64,000 nt of DNA from assembly GCA_903908285.1 (NCBI GenBank), contig CAIVRH010000015.1, positions 1 through 64,000 of the forward strand, in the 5' to 3' direction. Within the stretch, counting starts at the first letter, position 1. Each line of letters opens with the position of its first letter. This document shows positions 61,511-64,000 of the stretch, piece by piece. This DNA comes from an uncultured candidate division Zixibacteria bacterium (GTDB taxonomy: Bacteria; Zixibacteria; MSB-5A5; SM1-73). A program made the position numbers and the translations under genes. Below the pieces are notes generated by a model. The model saw nothing but the letters and a program-made list of their open reading frames with translations, had not been told where the DNA came from and did not search any database.

Positions 61511-62780
61511 TTTAAGGACAAAATCCCATTTGTATACTTTTCCGATTAATCCTTCACCCTACTCTTTCCCTAAAGGGGGGAGGATCAAACCCGCCCACTT
61601 ATTACTATTCATATTCCTTTTCCCTCTCAGTCTTTGTTCTTTTCCCTCAAGTGCCTGTGGGGGAGCCTCGGTACAGGGACGAGATCAGGGAACTTATAGA
61701 TACGTGGTAAATCTTGTGGTGGACAGTATGTCCGAAGAGATGGAGGATACCGGCGAAGTGATCAGAATCAATTCGGATTTTGATGAGAAGAACAAAAATG
61801 CCCAGGGGAATCCGCTATCGGATTATCAACCGGATGAAAAGAAGGGGGATAGAATAGAGGAGGACGATCCTAATTTAAAGGACGCGTCCTTGTCCATAAA
61901 GGGAGAATCCGCCAACGGGAAATGGAGACTTACCTTCCCTGAAAACATAATGATCTGGAAAAGAACCGGTAACGGGGAGTTCGAAAAACTGATTTCTGCA
62001 AAATTATCGGACGAAGTCCCGATACCGTTTGCCTGTAATTTAAAGATCGAAGGGATCAAGGGGAGCCAAACCACCAACGACGTCAGGATTTTGGCGGAGT
62101 TTACTCCGGCCAAATCAAAGGAAACTTACCGGGATTCGGTTTCTCTCACGGTTCTGGAAACTAAGTTTGTTCTAACCTTTGATGACGGGCCATTGCCGGA
62201 TAAGACGGACAAAATAGTGAGGGTGCTTAAGAATTTCTACTGTGACGGCGAACCGGTCAAAGCCGCGTTCTTTGAAATCGGAGCCAAGATCAATAAATTC
62301 GGAGAGTTAACCCGATTCGTCGATTTGAATGGACATTTAGTCGGCAATCATACCCAATATCATGAGCGATACGGACACAACGTTTTGCCGGATGTGATGA
62401 TCCGAGAGGATATCGATTCATGCGAAGAAGCGATTCGCCAAGCCTTGGGAAAAGAGCCGGTGAAGATCATCCGAAACCGGTCGCTGGCGAATGAAGACAG
62501 ATTCGATAGAGCGGCTAAGGAAATGGGTTACAAGATTTGCCGCGGCGAAATGCTGAACGATTGGGAATCCTCATCCAACTTTACCCAGATACAAGAAAGG
62601 GCAGTACGAATCCTAGAGAGCTGGAACACAAAAGAGAATCCTAGGCTTCATACTTACCCGGTCATATTGATCTTTCACGATTTCCCGGAAGCCACCTATG
62701 ATCATATCGGGGAAGTTATACGCTACCTTCAGGATCAAGGATTCGAATTAGTGAATTTTGATCCGGAACAGATATACTAA
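61488..62780 (+). CDS. polysaccharide deacetylase-like lipoprotein
   Basis: A 430-residue protein. A hydrophobic signal segment (HLLLFIFLFPLSLCSFPSSAC) ends in a likely lipobox Cys; the 35 residues before it make the start doubtful. A beta-rich N-terminal domain leads to a NodB-type domain from about 222: motif 1 LTFDDGPLPDKTD, motif 2 GNHTQYHERYGHN with the metal His pair, and an odd motif 3 IRNRSLANE in place of the usual RPP. It may deacetylate or bind a cell-wall or exported glycan; the altered motif 3 makes activity uncertain. Confidence 0.75.
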   Translation: MMKIPISDLRTKSHLYTFPINPSPYSFPKGGRIKPAHLLLFIFLFPLSLCSFPSSACGGASVQGRDQGTYRYVVNLVVDSMSEEMEDTGEVIRINSDFDEKNKNAQGNPLSDYQPDEKKGDRIEEDDPNLKDASLSIKGESANGKWRLTFPENIMIWKRTGNGEFEKLISAKLSDEVPIPFACNLKIEGIKGSQTTNDVRILAEFTPAKSKETYRDSVSLTVLETKFVLTFDDGPLPDKTDKIVRVLKNFYCDGEPVKAAFFEIGAKINKFGELTRFVDLNGHLVGNHTQYHERYGHNVLPDVMIREDIDSCEEAIRQALGKEPVKIIRNRSLANEDRFDRAAKEMGYKICRGEMLNDWESSSNFTQIQERAVRILESWNTKENPRLHTYPVILIFHDFPEATYDHIGEVIRYLQDQGFELVNFDPEQIY

Positions 62781-62964
62781 GTATCTTTTTCCTATACTCA
62801 AATCATTGGCCGAGGCGATCAACCGATCCACATATCTATGCTTTCCCCTATTCGATCTTTTCGCCATAAAACCCTCAATTTTCCCTTGCGTGTTCTTCCA
62901 AATAATCGTTCATTAGGTAGAGGTTAGGCAGTTAGCGTTTGAACCCTAAACCACCGAATTTGAT

Positions 62965-63495
62965 TTGAGCCGCAAAATAGCAATAACCTATCTGTTTTTG
63001 TATCTATCTCTTTTCCTCCTCTCATTTCATTGCGGGAAAAATCCAAAAGAGGAAAGCTTTAAACCGGCGATTGATTTCAAACTTCCCGATTTGACCAATA
63101 AAATGCACAGTATGCTTGAGTTCAAAGGACAAATAGTGGTGATTAACTTCTGGGCCACCTGGTGCCCCCCCTGCGTGGAGGATGTTCCCAAGCTGAATAG
63201 CCTATACAACCGGTATAAGATCAGAGGGGTCCAGATGATCGGGATAGCTATGGATAAAGACAGTCTCAATCTTTTAGACCAATTTGTGAAAATAAACCAT
63301 GTAAGTTACTTAATCCTCAAGGGCAATGAACAAGTATTGGCTAATTTGTCTGCGGGTCCTTTGGGAAAGAATTTCCGGGGTGTACCTACCACTCTTCTTT
63401 TGGATAAAAGAGGACAAATCTACTCAAGATTCGACGGTTCGTTTGATTCGGAACAACTTGAGGAAAGTTTGCAGACTTTGATAAACCAGAAATGA
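62965..63495 (+). CDS. TlpA/ResA-like thioredoxin lipoprotein
   Basis: A 176-residue predicted lipoprotein (lipobox LLSFHC, Cys23) with a thioredoxin fold of the TlpA/ResA type. The redox centre WCPPC is at 66-70 (NFWATWCPPCVEDVP), and GVPTTLLLDKRG supplies the cis-Pro. It should reduce disulfides outside the cytoplasm, for example in cytochrome c maturation. The start is TTG 62965 with a weak ribosome site. Confidence 0.87.
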   Translation: MSRKIAITYLFLYLSLFLLSFHCGKNPKEESFKPAIDFKLPDLTNKMHSMLEFKGQIVVINFWATWCPPCVEDVPKLNSLYNRYKIRGVQMIGIAMDKDSLNLLDQFVKINHVSYLILKGNEQVLANLSAGPLGKNFRGVPTTLLLDKRGQIYSRFDGSFDSEQLEESLQTLINQK

Positions 63496-63496
63496 G

Positions 63497-63571
63497 AAAG
63501 GCGAAATGAGAAATGAGAATTGAGTAAAAAAAGATAACCCAATTTTCAGTTCTCGCTTCTCATTTCTCAAT
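63497..63571. repeat. heptamer inverted repeat (GAAATGA type)
   Basis: Left arm GCGAAATGAGAAATGAGAAT, right arm CTCGCTTCTCATTTCTCAAT: a hairpin built of GAAATGA/TCATTTC units between the thioredoxin gene and the PLP-enzyme gene. Confidence 0.65.
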
Positions 63572-63605
63572 ATAAAATTATAAATTAACTCAAGAGGTAG
63601 TTGTT

Positions 63606-64000
63606 ATGAATACTAAGTATCGGTTTCCAACCCTGGTTATCCATGCTGGGGAAGAAAAAGAGTCGCCCTATGGAGCGGTTACCACCCCGATTTTTCAAAC
63701 CTCCACCTTTGCCTTTAAAAACACAGAAGAGGTCAAAGAATTTCAGATGGGAGATGCCTCCAAATATCTTTACACCCGCTATGGAAATCCAACCCTTAAG
63801 GTAGTGGAAGAAAAGATGGCGACGTTGGAGGGTGGAGAGGCTGCTTTGGTGGTCTCCTCCGGCATGGCGGCTGTTTCCACCATCGCTCTGACTTTGGTTT
63901 CGGGCGGTGAGGAGATCATTTCCACCGAGCCGGTTTACGGCGGCACCTATCGCTTATTCAAGGATGCTTTCCCTAGGCTGGGGATCAAAGTCCATTTGGT
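63606..64000 (+). CDS. Cys/Met-metabolism PLP enzyme, 5' part only
   Basis: The first 131 codons of a PLP-dependent enzyme cut off by the window end. RFPTLVIHAGEE, PYGAVTTPIFQTSTFAF, YTRYGNPTLKVVEEKMATLE and SSGMAAVSTIAL match the cystathionine gamma-synthase / methionine gamma-lyase / O-acetylhomoserine sulfhydrylase family; which member cannot be told from this part. AGAGGTAG precedes ATG 63606. Confidence 0.9.
   Translation, partial: MNTKYRFPTLVIHAGEEKESPYGAVTTPIFQTSTFAFKNTEEVKEFQMGDASKYLYTRYGNPTLKVVEEKMATLEGGEAALVVSSGMAAVSTIALTLVSGGEEIISTEPVYGGTYRLFKDAFPRLGIKVHL

Overview
The window reads as a chromosomal segment from an uncultured Gram-negative bacterium of the FCB superphylum or a nearby candidate phylum. 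Zixibacteria- or KSB1-like is my best guess, made by inference only. Clues are C-terminal type-A (Por/T9SS-like) sorting tails on two LVIVD-repeat proteins, an IPTL-CTERM-like tail (PTLTEWG, then a membrane helix and basic end), a TonB-dependent receptor with a carboxypeptidase-regulatory domain, several lipoproteins, WG-repeat and LA_2272-type surface repeat proteins, and intergenic regions crowded with palindromic repeats.

Layout. (1) 0.3-20.6 kb, minus strand: a dense housekeeping block. phoH - 7TM-HD phosphodiesterase - ybeY - CorC-like - DUF362 ferredoxin; aspS; the proteolysis/topology set topA - xerC - hslV - hslU; then yicC - gmk - rpoZ, interrupted by a nucleotidyltransferase pair; then a UbiB-type kinase. 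(2) 20.8-22.4 kb: an exported zincin-like protein with an IPTL-type anchor and a long, apparently structured leader behind a good promoter. (3) 22.4-36.3 kb, plus strand: an accessory region. It holds glnS, a GT4-toroid fusion with a GH130 enzyme, a wlbA-like dehydrogenase, a glycine-zipper lipoprotein, a WG-repeat protein, small membrane proteins, an aquaporin with a channel-like partner, RNase HI fused to a zinc ribbon, a Nudix hydrolase and an alkyltransferase-like protein. Two genes here, glnS and wlbA, are each followed a few genes later by a decayed copy of their own 3' end. (4) 36.5-43.8 kb: TonB receptor, SRAP protein, surface-repeat protein, an orphan 517-aa membrane protein, gltX. 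(5) 44.1-48.6 kb: two tandem secreted LVIVD-repeat paralogs. (6) 48.7-50.7 kb: an AT-rich island with AbiEi-like and AbiEii-like genes facing each other and overlapping at their 3' ends, with two 32-bp palindromes upstream of the AbiEi gene. (7) 50.9-60.0 kb, minus strand: TPR protein, class V aminotransferase, tRNA-Arg, zinc-ribbon membrane protein, purA, engB, clpX, clpP, tig, tRNA-Leu. (8) 60.2-64 kb, plus strand: Fe-S oxidoreductase, polysaccharide-deacetylase-like lipoprotein, thioredoxin-like lipoprotein, and the start of a Cys/Met-metabolism PLP enzyme that runs off the window.

Best candidates for something new: the convergent, overlapping AbiE pair with its paired palindromes; the two cargo segments bracketed by a full gene and a copy of that gene's tail; a REP-like family carrying a GTAG tetranucleotide (predicting a RAYT transposase elsewhere) that has moved into stop codons; heptanucleotide tandem repeats inside secretion tails that could switch sorting on and off; and the structured leader of the IPTL zincin. 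Everything was read by eye without database searches, so family names rest on motif recognition.
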